Position numbers and translations under genes: made by a program | Notes under the pieces: model-generated | Database searches by the model: none | Seen by the model: only the letters and a program-made list of their open reading frames with translations | Told to the model about the DNA's origin: nothing | Shown here: in pieces, positions 27,344 through 36,211 of the stretch | Layout: the number at the start of each line of letters is the position of its first letter | Position numbering within the stretch: the first letter of the stretch is position 1 | Assembly: GCA_035304345.1 (NCBI GenBank) | Contig: DATGQE010000021.1 | Span: 1 to 64,000 of the forward strand | Reading direction: 5' to 3' | From: IDS-8 sp035304345 | GTDB lineage: Bacteria; Pseudomonadota; Gammaproteobacteria; Steroidobacterales; Woeseiaceae | Length of the DNA: 64,000 nucleotides

Positions 27344-29214
27344 GCCCCGCCCTCTTCGATTCTCACTTGACTTATCGCGCACGGGCGCGGTCCTGCCTCC
27401 GCGCTCGTGATCCCGTAGACCTCGGTTCCGTCCGGAAGTCTCTCGACGAGCGAGAAACCCTGACCGGCGTAGAACCCGGCGGCCGGCCGGTTCTTCGGTG
27501 TCGGCACGAAACGCCCCAGCAGGCGGCGGGCGCCGTCCTCGAACGCACGCGCCTTGATGTGGTTGCACGCCGCGGTCTCGACGTCCCGGCCGAGGGCGCG
27601 GCAGCTCAGCAGGAAGCTGTCGATCTCGGGCTCGTACGCATCGAGCCGCACCAGCCACGCGCCGACGAGCCCGAGGTCGCCGAAGCGGTCGCGCACGCGC
27701 AGCCATTCGAACAGCCATTCCTCGGCGCGCGCGAAACGCCTGAGCTCTGCCGGGGTGTAACGCTTCGTCGTGAGGTTGAACTGGTTCGTCTTGGCGAAAA
27801 GCTGGTGCAGCCGGTCGAGCTGGCCGCCGCGCACGCGCCCGATCTCGATCGTGGTGTCCAGGCTTTCGAGCCAGCTCGCGAGGTCCGCTGTGGCCTGGCG
27901 CGCCCGCCGCCGCGCCGCATTGTCCCGGTACTGCACCGTCTTCTGCGCATCCTCGTCGGTCAGTGCGAGCTTGTCGAAATGCCAGGAGCGGAGGACGAGA
28001 TCCGCATAGACGGCCGGATCGGGCGGCAGCGGCAGCACTTCCACCTGCGGCAGCATCTGCCGGACGAGCTCGCACTCGACCGGGTTGTCGTCCGCGAACA
28101 CGACGGCGTCCAGGCCGATGTCGAGCTCCGCGGCCGCGCTCTCGACGTTCAGGTGCTTGTGCTGCCAGTCGATGCGCGTGACGGCGAAGTCGTCCAGGGA
28201 GAGCGGCATCGACAGGCGCCGGAACGCCTCCTCGACGTCCTCGCGGTTGTTCTTGCTGACGATGCCGAGCAGCACGCCGCGCCCCTTGAGATCGAGCAGC
28301 GCGCGCTGGAAATCGAGGAACGCCTCGCCGACGGGATCCCCGGGCGCAATCCTGAGCCCGTCGACTCCGTCCTCACCGACGATCCCGCCCCAGAGCGTGT
28401 TGTCGAGGTCGAGGAGCAGGCACTTCTTCGCCGGGCGGCGCAGGGCGCACAACGCGCGTGCGAGCAGCTCCGCGGCGGCGGTGAGGCCGGGACCGTGCCA
28501 TTCGAGCTTCGCCAAGTGAAACAGGGCCGCGTTGCCGCTCGCGGTGCGTCCCGCGGACGCGATGGCGCCGTCGACGTCGAGGACGTGCACCTGGGGGTCG
28601 CCCCGGTACGAGGACGCCAGCGACTCGTTCAGCCAGCCGTAGAGCGCGGCGTCCCCTTCCGCGCTGCCGGGATCCGCGATGCCCCGCCCGCTCCGCGCGG
28701 GCCGCGGGAAGTTGCAGACGAGGAGCGTCGCGTCGGTCCGTTGCCGCGCCACCTCCACCCAGCTCCGGACGTGCTCGAGGAGCTCTTCCGCCGCGGCGCG
28801 CCGCGCGCCCGGCGGCAAAGCGCCGCCGCCGGTCGCGAGCACGGGCGCGAACAGGCGGGCCGAGAGCGTGAAGACGACGACGTCCGGCCGCGCCGCGTGC
28901 AGCGCCGAGCCCGGGTCGAGCAGTGCCTGGAAGTGCTGGTCGAAAGGCCCGACGTACTGGTCGAGGTCGACCCCGTGCGCGAACGCGAGCACGGCCGCGT
29001 GCCGGACCACGGGCTCGAGCGTGTGATTCCCCAGCCACGCGACCCTGAGGTCCGCGCGCCGGTCGAGCGACCCGAGGCGGCGGAAGAACCGTTCGACGTC
29101 GGCGGTCCCGAGCGGGCTCGCGAGAATTTCGCGCCGCAGGGCCGCGGCATCGTCGGGCCGGTCGCCCGGGAGCACCCGGCCGGCCTGCCGCTCACCGCCT
29201 GCCGCTACACCCAC
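27340..29214 (-). CDS. FkbH-like HAD-IIIC protein with GNAT-like C-terminus
   Basis: 624-residue protein. The N-terminal 220 residues resemble an SGNH-like module, followed by a HAD domain with the nucleophile motif DLDNTLWGG (about residue 270), SKNN and FADDNPVE, then a GNAT-like C-terminal domain (WLVRLDAYEPEIDSFLLSCR, ending near PAAGFYAGQGF). This architecture is that of FkbH, which makes glyceryl-ACP from bisphosphoglycerate. The GTG at 29214 has GGAG eight bases upstream and overlaps the previous gene by ten bases. With the adjacent acyl carrier it may create a glycerate-derived decoration for the polysaccharide, an inference from context. Confidence 0.85.
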   Translation of the reverse strand: MGVAAGGERQAGRVLPGDRPDDAAALRREILASPLGTADVERFFRRLGSLDRRADLRVAWLGNHTLEPVVRHAAVLAFAHGVDLDQYVGPFDQHFQALLDPGSALHAARPDVVVFTLSARLFAPVLATGGGALPPGARRAAAEELLEHVRSWVEVARQRTDATLLVCNFPRPARSGRGIADPGSAEGDAALYGWLNESLASSYRGDPQVHVLDVDGAIASAGRTASGNAALFHLAKLEWHGPGLTAAAELLARALCALRRPAKKCLLLDLDNTLWGGIVGEDGVDGLRIAPGDPVGEAFLDFQRALLDLKGRGVLLGIVSKNNREDVEEAFRRLSMPLSLDDFAVTRIDWQHKHLNVESAAAELDIGLDAVVFADDNPVECELVRQMLPQVEVLPLPPDPAVYADLVLRSWHFDKLALTDEDAQKTVQYRDNAARRRARQATADLASWLESLDTTIEIGRVRGGQLDRLHQLFAKTNQFNLTTKRYTPAELRRFARAEEWLFEWLRVRDRFGDLGLVGAWLVRLDAYEPEIDSFLLSCRALGRDVETAACNHIKARAFEDGARRLLGRFVPTPKNRPAAGFYAGQGFSLVERLPDGTEVYGITSAEAGPRPCAISQVRIEEGGA

Positions 29215-30392
29215 GACCGTCGCTCCGGCACCTGGGCGAGCCTTTGCTCCAGCTCGCCGAACAGCAAGTCCACGTGGCGGCGAAACGCCGGCCAGCTATG
29301 CTCGCGCCGGATCAGGTTCTGCGCGTTGCGCGCGAGCCGCCGCCGCTCCGCCGGATCGTCCAGCAGCCTGCCGATGGCCGCAGCCATCGGCGCCGGCTCC
29401 GGCGGGACCAGCACCGCCTCCTCGGGCGTCATCACCTGCGCGTGCGTCGGCAACGCCGTCGCGACGACGGGGACGCCCGAGTCGAGGTAACTGTAGATCT
29501 TCATCGGGGTGTTCGCACCTTCGCAGCGCGGCGACACGAGCACGTCCGCCTGGCGGAGATAGGAGCCGAGCGCGGCCACCGGCCGGCGCCCGAGGAAATG
29601 CACGACCTCGCCGAGCCCGAGCTTGCGGCTTCGCGCACGGTACTGGCGGACGTGACGGTCGCTGCCGCCGATGATCACGAGCTGCGCCCCGGGATGGGTC
29701 TCGTGGAGGTGTGCGAAGCATTGCAGCAGGAGCCCGATGCCCTGGTAGCGCTCGAGATTGCCGACGTACATCACGATCGGCCCTTCGATGCCGGTGTCGC
29801 GGCGCAGGTCTTCCATGCACTCCACGGGCGCATCCGAGATGAGGCTCACGTCCTTGACGACGTGCACGATGCCGGACGCGAAATCCCGTGCCTGCGCCGC
29901 GAGGTCCTCGCATACCGGGACGACGGCGATCGCGCGCCGCATCGGCAGGCTTTCGACCCAGCTCAGCAGCCTCGCGGCGGGCCGGAGCCAGGGGAACTGG
30001 GCGAGGAGCTGCATCGCCATGGACGAATCCATGTCGATCACGTACGGCACGCGATGCAACCTGCCGAGCACCATCGCGATGAAGCTCGCCTCCTCCACGG
30101 CGTGCACGAGGTCGTAGCGCCGGGAGCGCATCAGCCGGGCGGCCTCGCGCCACAGGAACGCGTCGCACCAGGCCTTGCGCCACGAGAAGCCCGGGGGAAT
30201 CGACAGTGGGGCGAAAGGCGGGCGGATGCGACGCACGGTCACGCCTGCGTGCCATCGGTCCTCCCCGACGTGGAACGTCAGAAGATCGATCTCGTCGCCG
30301 CGTTCCGACAAGGCCCGCAACATCAGGTCGACGGCGATGGGCGTGCCGCGCTCCTCGAACCACGGCTGCGGTGCCAGGAACAGGATTCTCAC
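29205..30392 (-). CDS. Family 4 glycosyltransferase 1
   Basis: 395-residue GT-B glycosyltransferase. The N-terminus (LAPQPWFEERGTPIA) and the C-terminal nucleotide-sugar motif (CEGANTPMKIYSYLDSG, the E-x7-E equivalent) fit GT4 enzymes, and this N-terminal sequence resembles exosortase/EPS-locus members. It should add a sugar to a growing lipid-linked oligosaccharide on the cytoplasmic face. Its ATG overlaps the stop of the PHP-like gene by four bases, in the same minus-strand operon. Confidence 0.87.
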   Translation of the reverse strand: MRILFLAPQPWFEERGTPIAVDLMLRALSERGDEIDLLTFHVGEDRWHAGVTVRRIRPPFAPLSIPPGFSWRKAWCDAFLWREAARLMRSRRYDLVHAVEEASFIAMVLGRLHRVPYVIDMDSSMAMQLLAQFPWLRPAARLLSWVESLPMRRAIAVVPVCEDLAAQARDFASGIVHVVKDVSLISDAPVECMEDLRRDTGIEGPIVMYVGNLERYQGIGLLLQCFAHLHETHPGAQLVIIGGSDRHVRQYRARSRKLGLGEVVHFLGRRPVAALGSYLRQADVLVSPRCEGANTPMKIYSYLDSGVPVVATALPTHAQVMTPEEAVLVPPEPAPMAAAIGRLLDDPAERRRLARNAQNLIRREHSWPAFRRHVDLLFGELEQRLAQVPERRSWV

Positions 30393-31210
30393 GGCGCCCC
30401 CTTGCCTGTCGCGGCACGCGCGAGCCGCAGCCTGAGCTGCCCCGCGGCGAAACGGGGCGTCGTGACCCGGCGGCCGACGATCTCGACCGGCACCTCCGGG
30501 CGGCGCAGCGCGTCCTGAAGCGCCGCCGGCCCGCCCGGCACGCGCACGCGCACGCGAACACCGTAACTGCCGATGCGCCGTTCTTCGCCGCGCAGGGGCA
30601 GCGGGTCGGTTCCGGCCAGCACGCGCAAGCCGTGCTCCGCCGCCGTCTCGAACTGGGGGACGCGCGGCCAGAGTCGCGGACGACCGCCGTTGTCGGCCAG
30701 CATGACGTCGGTCCGGCCGCTCTCGCGGGCGATGACGTCGTCCACGACACGTCCCCGGTCACCGAGCCACTTGCCGGCGCCCCAGGCGAGGATCGCGAGC
30801 CCCCCGGCCGCGCGTATGCGCTCGACGATGTCCGCCACGGGCAACCCGGAAGGCACGCGCGCGCGGCATCCCGTGCCGAGCACCTCGAGGCCCTCGCGAC
30901 TGACGAGCTGCTGGCCCTTGACGGCGGCGAGCTCGACGTCGTCGTCGCGCCTGAACGTCACCGCGTCGCCGTCGATCCCGACCCGTTGCCAGCGGCCCGC
31001 CCGCGCCGAACGCGCCAGGCGCTCCCACCCGTCGACACCTTCCGGGTCGGCGACGAGCAGGACGCCGTGCCGCGGCCCGCCGGCGTGCTCCTCGAACAGG
31101 TTGTGCGCCGCGGCGTCGAGCGTGGCCGCGACGGACATGAACGGGTACACGTGCACGTGAGCGTCCACGCGCAGGTCGATCGTGCAATGTCCCGTTCGAG
31201 CCTCTGGCAT
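30389..31210 (-). CDS. PHP-like metal-dependent hydrolase, first gene of the operon
   Basis: 273-residue protein with an N-terminal metal motif DAHVHVYPF near residue 13 and later acidic and His-bearing strands (LAWGAGKW, ADNGGRPRLW, LAGTDPLPL), reminiscent of PHP or amidohydrolase folds. It lacks a signal peptide. The function is unknown; polysaccharide-locus PHP proteins may act as phosphatases. The ATG at 31210 follows a weak purine tract. It probably heads the eight-gene minus-strand operon, since the next gene on that side is divergent. Confidence 0.7.
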   Translation of the reverse strand: MPEARTGHCTIDLRVDAHVHVYPFMSVAATLDAAAHNLFEEHAGGPRHGVLLVADPEGVDGWERLARSARAGRWQRVGIDGDAVTFRRDDDVELAAVKGQQLVSREGLEVLGTGCRARVPSGLPVADIVERIRAAGGLAILAWGAGKWLGDRGRVVDDVIARESGRTDVMLADNGGRPRLWPRVPQFETAAEHGLRVLAGTDPLPLRGEERRIGSYGVRVRVRVPGGPAALQDALRRPEVPVEIVGRRVTTPRFAAGQLRLRLARAATGKGAP

Positions 31211-31512
31211 TCGTCTCAACCGCCTTCCGCGTTCTTCGAGCCGTTGTATGATTCGTCGATGGGCGCCCTTTCCTTCGATTCGTCGTGCTGCAGGGTGAAC
31301 GCCACGGGCGCCCGGAATGCCGGACGTTCGACAGCAGCATGTGACAGTAAGAACGAGCGCCACCGAAGGTGACCGGCGAGTGCCGGATCGCGCGCGGGGA
31401 GTCGTGATCGCCTGTGGCAGGCAGACCGGGAGAGACCGCGAGAATCGCCGCCGCCGACCGGTCGCCGGAAGCTGTAGAAACGCCCTGACGCCTGGATGAC
31501 CCGTCACCGCAC
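31211..31512. promoter_or_regulatory. Divergent intergenic region
   Basis: No gene is evident. It must hold promoters for the minus operon and the plus-strand flippase. A TATGAT at 31247-31252 could be a plus-strand -10 box, without a good -35. On the minus strand at 31290-31304, TGGCGT-TCACC-CTGC keeps GG-N10-GC spacing but has a poor -12, so a sigma-54 promoter for the operon is possible but weak. Confidence 0.35.
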
Positions 31513-32940
31513 ATGGACCTGAAATCGCAAGTGCAGCGACTGGCGCAGAACGCGATGGCGCTCGCAGCCGGTGGAATAGTAGCACAACTGGTCTTCACAC
31601 TCGTCGAGGTGCTGATCGCGCGGCGGCTGGGCGCGGAGGCATACGGGGTGTTCGTGACCGCCTACTCGTGGTCGCTCCTCGGGTCGATCGTGATGGGCGC
31701 GGGCACCGGGATGTGGACGATCCAGGAAGGGTCGCGGGACCACGGGCGGTTGCCGCTCCTGTTCGGCACCGGCCTCGCGGTCGTCGGCGCCGGTTTCGCC
31801 ATCCTCTACCTCGGCGTGATCGCGGCCCACCGGGGGTTCCCGGACAACTCCATCCTGTCGTTCCTGGTCGTCTTCCTGCCGTACGGGCTGATCCTCGCGC
31901 TGCAGACCACCCTGGCTTCGGTCTATGCCGCCTACCAGACGATGGGCATCAGCGCGCTGTTCCAGGGTACGGCGCCGCTCGGCATCCTGGCCGCGTGGTT
32001 CCTGCTGGCCGGCCAGTCCGTCTCGCTGCAGGCCGTCGGCTATGCTTACGTCGTGGGTGGCGGTGCCGTGACGGCGCTCTGGCTCGTGCTCACGCTGCGG
32101 CGCGTCCGCCCGAAGTTCGATGCGGCGAATGCACTCGCCGTGCTCCGGGACAGCAACCAGTACGCAATGAGCAACATCCTGGGGCACGTCTATACCCGTG
32201 CCGACATCGTGATGCTTTCGGCCCTGGCCGGCATCCGGGAGGCCGGCATTTATGCCGCCGCCTACAAGCTGGTGGAACTGGTGTCGAAGGTCGCCGTCGT
32301 GTCCGGCCGCGTGTTCGCGCCGGCGATCTTCAAGGCCAGCCACGAGCCCGGCAAGGCCTACCAGGTTTTCTCGAGCATGATGACGCGCTTCATGGCGATC
32401 GCGGGCCTGGTGGCCGGGGTGACGGCCTTCATACTCGCGGACGAGCTCATCGTCGCGCTGTTCGGAGAGAAGTTCGCGGCGAGTGCGTCGATCCTGCGCA
32501 TCCTAGGAGGCGTAATGGCCAGCCGCTGCATGATGGTGCCGCTGCAACTGCTGCTGTCGAGCGTCGACCTGCATTTCCGGCGCGTGGCGTGGCTCGGCGT
32601 GACGGTGGCCGTGAACATCGGGCTCAATGCGATACTGATCCCGCTCTTCGGCGCGGTGGGCGCCGCCTGGTCCGGACTCCTGAGCGGGACACTGCTCATC
32701 GTGCTCTACGCGCTCTCCTGCGCCAGCCGCCGGGAGTTCGATTTCCGGCGCTGGCTCCTGCTGCCGACGCTGCTCGCGGCGGCGGTCACGGCCGGCGCGG
32801 CGACGACCGGCATCAACGCGTTCGCCCTGGCCGTCATCGCCGTTTCGGTGTTCCTGGGCGGGCTCCTCGTGACCGGCTTCGTCCGCGGCGACGAGATCCG
32901 CTTCGTGCTGCGCTCCGTGCTGCCCGGAGGATCGCGATGA
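31513..32940 (+). CDS. Polysaccharide flippase, Wzx/MATE-like 1
   Basis: 475-residue membrane protein with about fourteen hydrophobic helices spread over its length, including the family N-terminus (AGGIVAQLVFTLVEVLIARRLGAE broken by short loops) typical of Wzx/MOP exporters. It should move lipid-linked repeat units across the inner membrane. The ATG at 31513 begins at the first amphipathic helix. Its stop overlaps the start of the next sulfotransferase gene (ATGA). A second flippase lies at 38.8 kb, so the locus may export two kinds of unit. Confidence 0.87.
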   Translation: MDLKSQVQRLAQNAMALAAGGIVAQLVFTLVEVLIARRLGAEAYGVFVTAYSWSLLGSIVMGAGTGMWTIQEGSRDHGRLPLLFGTGLAVVGAGFAILYLGVIAAHRGFPDNSILSFLVVFLPYGLILALQTTLASVYAAYQTMGISALFQGTAPLGILAAWFLLAGQSVSLQAVGYAYVVGGGAVTALWLVLTLRRVRPKFDAANALAVLRDSNQYAMSNILGHVYTRADIVMLSALAGIREAGIYAAAYKLVELVSKVAVVSGRVFAPAIFKASHEPGKAYQVFSSMMTRFMAIAGLVAGVTAFILADELIVALFGEKFAASASILRILGGVMASRCMMVPLQLLLSSVDLHFRRVAWLGVTVAVNIGLNAILIPLFGAVGAAWSGLLSGTLLIVLYALSCASRREFDFRRWLLLPTLLAAAVTAGAATTGINAFALAVIAVSVFLGGLLVTGFVRGDEIRFVLRSVLPGGSR

Positions 32941-33950
32941 ACGAGCGCAAGCCGCCCTTCTTCCTGGTCGGGTGCAGCCGCTCGGGTACGACGCTGCTGC
33001 AGGCGCTCATCGACAGCCACCCGCACCTCGCGATCCCGCCCGAAAGCCACGTGTACGCCCGCTTCGGCCGCATCGCCGGCACCTGGGGCGATCTCCGGGA
33101 GCGCCGCTGCCGGCGACGCCTCGTCTCCGCCATGCTGGGCGACGCCTTCATCGAGGAATGGGGCCTCGGCGCGACGCCGGAGGACATCGAGCAGCGCCTG
33201 CGCCGCCCGGATTTCGGCGGCATCGTGGAAGCGCTGTTCGAGCTGTATGCCGAACGCCAGGGCGCGCGCCGCTGGGGTGACAAGACGCCGGAGCACATTC
33301 GCCATCTCGCGGAGATACGCCGCGATTTCCCGGAAGCGAAGCTCATTCACCTCGTGCGGGACGGGCGCGACGTCGCCGAGGCCATGCAGCGCATGATCTT
33401 CTATCCCGTCACCGCCTACGGCGTCGCCCGTGTCTGGTGCGACGAGATCCGGCACTGGAAAACGTTCTGTGACTCGGCCGGCACGGAGAACACGCTCGTG
33501 GTGCGCTACGAGGATCTCGTCACCTCCCCCGGGCAGGTGATGCGGACCCTGTTCGAGTTCCTGGAGGAGCCGTACGTCGACACGGTCGCGACTTACGCCG
33601 GGTCCGCGCTCAGCCGCCACCTCGATGCCCAGGGGCCGTGGCACTCGTCGCTGCGCCAGGGCATCAGCGCGGCGAAAGTGGGTGCGTTTCGCCGCCGCTT
33701 CACGCCGCGCGAGATCGAGATCATCGAATCGATACAAGCCGGGCCGCTCCGCAGTTACGGTTATGCGACCGTGTATGCGTCACCGCGGCCGGCCGGCCCG
33801 CTCGAGAAGGTACACGCCTTCTTCGCGGATCGCGTGGTACGCTGGTATCGCAAGGCGCACCATCCGCGCGTCTTCCGCCAGGACCTGCAGTCCCGCTGCC
33901 GCATCGCGTGGCGCTTGCTGCTCGGCGGGTGGCGGCGGCTGCCCGGTTGA
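32937..33950 (+). CDS. Sulfotransferase 2
   Basis: 337-residue PAPS-dependent sulfotransferase. The P-loop-like CSRSGTTLLQALIDSHP lies at residues 13-29, the 3'-phosphate motif is in LIHLVRDGRDVAEAM near 140, and a conserved RYEDLVTSPGQV segment follows. It is translationally coupled to the flippase upstream, so it may sulfate the repeat unit before or around export. It has no signal peptide, which fits cytoplasmic PAPS use. Confidence 0.9.
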   Translation: MNERKPPFFLVGCSRSGTTLLQALIDSHPHLAIPPESHVYARFGRIAGTWGDLRERRCRRRLVSAMLGDAFIEEWGLGATPEDIEQRLRRPDFGGIVEALFELYAERQGARRWGDKTPEHIRHLAEIRRDFPEAKLIHLVRDGRDVAEAMQRMIFYPVTAYGVARVWCDEIRHWKTFCDSAGTENTLVVRYEDLVTSPGQVMRTLFEFLEEPYVDTVATYAGSALSRHLDAQGPWHSSLRQGISAAKVGAFRRRFTPREIEIIESIQAGPLRSYGYATVYASPRPAGPLEKVHAFFADRVVRWYRKAHHPRVFRQDLQSRCRIAWRLLLGGWRRLPG

Positions 33951-34182
33951 TTCACCGATGCGCTCCCCGTAAACTGCTGAAAAGTCGGTTCTTGAGCAGT
34001 CCGTCGGCCGGACGCATCGTCGCTCTTCGGCGACAGAGAGCCGGCAGGCCGGACGCGAGACCGGCGAATCTCTACATCGGCTGCCAGCCGTTCCCTGTAC
34101 ACCAGACGCAAGACGACCACCTCGTCTGCTTCGGGGTCGTCCCGGGCGTCGGAGAATACCTTAAAGAACACGTGGATTGCCC
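33951..34182 (+). promoter_or_regulatory. Structured leader before the export gene
   Basis: A 232-base gap with several stems on the plus strand: CTGCT/AGCAG (33974-33999), CGTCGC/GCGAC-type hairpin near 34018-34033, and an AGAGA/TCTCT outer stem with GCCGG/CCGGC inside (34036-34075). Nearest the gene, AGACGA/TCGTCT (34111-34116/34122-34127) and GACGACC/GGTCGTC (34112-34118/34135-34141) share bases and exclude each other, the layout of an attenuator. No U-run or known aptamer is recognised. It heads the assembly operon. Confidence 0.4.
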
Positions 34183-34758
34183 ATGCGATCGAGTACTGTC
34201 TTGAAGTGGATTCCGGCTCTCCTTCTCGTCGCCGTCGCGCACGCGCAGGAGGAGCCGATGCCGAGTGCCGACCAGGCGGGTTACCTCGTCAACGCCGGCG
34301 ATCGGCTCGACATATCGGTCTGGAAGGAACAGGACCTGCAGAGGCAGGTGCTCGTGCGCCCCGACGGCGCGTTCTCGTTCCCGCTCGCCGGGCAGATCAT
34401 GGCACAGGGGCGGACGGTGACGGAGATCCGCCAGGAGCTCGAGGAGCGCCTGTCCCGTTACATCCCCGACCTCGTGTCGACGGTGACGGTCGTGGACGTC
34501 AACGGCAACCGGATTTTCGTGATCGGGCAGGTGAACGCGCCGGGCTCGTTCGTCATGAACCCGTCGCTGGACGTGATGCAGGCGCTCGCCATGGCGGGCG
34601 GCACGACGCCGTTCGCGGCGCTCAAGAACATCCGCATCCTGCGGCGCGAGAACGGAGTCCAGAGGGCTCTCAAGTTCGATTACACGCAAGTCGCCGACGG
34701 CCGGTCGCTCGAGCAGAACATCTTGCTGAAGAGTGGCGACGTGGTGGTCGTCCCCTGA
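34183..34758 (+). CDS. Polysaccharide export protein (Wza-like, short type)
   Basis: 191-residue periplasmic or outer-membrane export protein. A signal peptide (WIPALLLVAVAHAQ) ends in a signal-peptidase-I site rather than a lipobox, followed by the polysaccharide export domain (YLVNAGDRLDISVWKE ... RPDGAFSFPLAG) and an SLBB-like domain (NRIFVIGQVNAPGSF). At 191 residues it is much shorter than Wza and matches the EpsE type of exosortase-linked loci. The ATG at 34183 is preferred over an upstream TTG. It starts the run of assembly genes. Confidence 0.9.
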   Translation: MRSSTVLKWIPALLLVAVAHAQEEPMPSADQAGYLVNAGDRLDISVWKEQDLQRQVLVRPDGAFSFPLAGQIMAQGRTVTEIRQELEERLSRYIPDLVSTVTVVDVNGNRIFVIGQVNAPGSFVMNPSLDVMQALAMAGGTTPFAALKNIRILRRENGVQRALKFDYTQVADGRSLEQNILLKSGDVVVVP

Positions 34759-34878
34759 TCCGGCGCACGCTCTTCAGGCAGAGCCGCGGCCGTTTACATC
34801 GTGACACACCGGCGAGGCGGAGGCCGTGCGGCCCCGCCCGTGGCTGCCGCGTGCGACACGACGGCGAAAGGAGAACGT

Positions 34879-36186
34879 ATGAACGACGATGAGCCAGGCA
34901 TGACGGCAACGCCCGGGAACCTTACCCGCCGGCGCAGAGCAACCGGGCTGCTGCTCGCCCCGGCGGTGCTTTTCTTCGTGCTCCGCCCGGACACGGCGGC
35001 CGCGCAGCAATGGCTGGTCACCCCCGAGCTCGAGATTGCCGCGCAGTACGTGGACAACCCGCGGTTGCGGGAAGACGGCGAAGAGCCCGGTACCGGTGAG
35101 GACGGCCTGGCCGGCCCCAGCGACAGCATCGAAGGCGGCCTGATCGACGCGGCGCTCGCCCTGCGGCGCAACACCCCGGTCTCGACGTTCCTGCTGCGCC
35201 CCTCGGTCGTCGTCCAGCGCTACGCCGGGGAGACCGACGAGGACGCCGAGGCGTACTTCCTGGACATGGACGCGGGCGGCGAAGGTCGCCGCAGCGGCTG
35301 GCGGCTGCGCGGCAACTACCGGCAGGAACAGGTCTTCCGGGGCGAGACCACGCCGGCGGACTTCGACGACCTGCTGGAAGACGACGTCCAGACCGGCACC
35401 GGGCGCACGTTCCAGCGCCGGCAGCGCGACCTGTGGCGCATCCAGCCGGAATTCCGGATGAGCTTCACCGAGCTCACGGCCCTGGCGCTCGAGCTCCGCT
35501 ACCAGGACGTGAGCTATGATGAGGAAGAGCCCGGCACCGCGGTCGACTACCGGAACATGTACGTCGATGCCGCGATACAGCGCGAGCTCTCGCCCTACAA
35601 CCGGCTCGAGTTCGCGGTCTTCGGGTCCCGGTACGACCCGAGCATCGACGGGCGCGAGACGGATGCCGTCGGCGCGCGCATCGGGTACCAGCAGAGCACG
35701 TCCGACATCTCGACGTGGTTCGTGGAGGTCGGCGCGCAGGAGACTCGCCGCGATTCGCTGAGCGAGCCCGGCGTCGAGCTGTCGGACACGTCGTTTTTGT
35801 GGAACATCGGGTACCGGCGTGCGCTCCAGGTCACGACCTGGCGCCTGGACCTTGGCCAGCAGGTGACGCCGAGCGGGTCCGGGAACCTCGTCGAGCGCGA
35901 CCTGTATCGCGTGAGCATGGAGCACCAGCTCGATCCGCGCTGGCTGCTGCACCTGTCCGCCGTGTACCTGAGATCGGACGCGGTGGCCACCGAGAGCGAG
36001 GTGACGAGCAGCGACCGGGACTACGCGCAGGGGCGCGTGGCGCTCGGCTTCCGGCTCACTCCGGCCTGGACCGTGCAGGGGCTGTACGCGCTGACGTACC
36101 AGGATTTTGCCAACATCCCGGGCGACGCCCAGGAACACGAGGTGCGGCTCTCGTTCATCTACCGGCCGCCGTTGCCCACGCAGTGA
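34879..36186 (+). CDS. Outer-membrane beta-barrel protein of the export system
   Basis: 435-residue predicted outer-membrane barrel. A signal peptide ends around DTAAAQQ, and the mature protein consists of alternating amphipathic strands (for example RPSVVVQRYAGET, LRGNYRQEQVF, ALELRYQDVSY) and ends with FIYRPPLPTQ, a slightly atypical barrel terminus. It resembles EpsL-type proteins of exopolysaccharide operons. The ATG at 34879 has AAAGGAG six bases upstream. It could form the outer-membrane pore or an accessory, since the export protein lacks the Wza C-terminal helix. Confidence 0.82.
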   Translation: MNDDEPGMTATPGNLTRRRRATGLLLAPAVLFFVLRPDTAAAQQWLVTPELEIAAQYVDNPRLREDGEEPGTGEDGLAGPSDSIEGGLIDAALALRRNTPVSTFLLRPSVVVQRYAGETDEDAEAYFLDMDAGGEGRRSGWRLRGNYRQEQVFRGETTPADFDDLLEDDVQTGTGRTFQRRQRDLWRIQPEFRMSFTELTALALELRYQDVSYDEEEPGTAVDYRNMYVDAAIQRELSPYNRLEFAVFGSRYDPSIDGRETDAVGARIGYQQSTSDISTWFVEVGAQETRRDSLSEPGVELSDTSFLWNIGYRRALQVTTWRLDLGQQVTPSGSGNLVERDLYRVSMEHQLDPRWLLHLSAVYLRSDAVATESEVTSSDRDYAQGRVALGFRLTPAWTVQGLYALTYQDFANIPGDAQEHEVRLSFIYRPPLPTQ

Positions 36187-36211
36187 CGGCAAGGCGTTAC
36201 GGAGACCCGAC

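Noticed and set aside
34035..34050. Sigma-54 site before the export gene
   Set aside because: GG-N10-GC spacing occurs by chance (GGCAGGCCGGACGC), but -12 lacks TTGC and the stretch is part of a stem.
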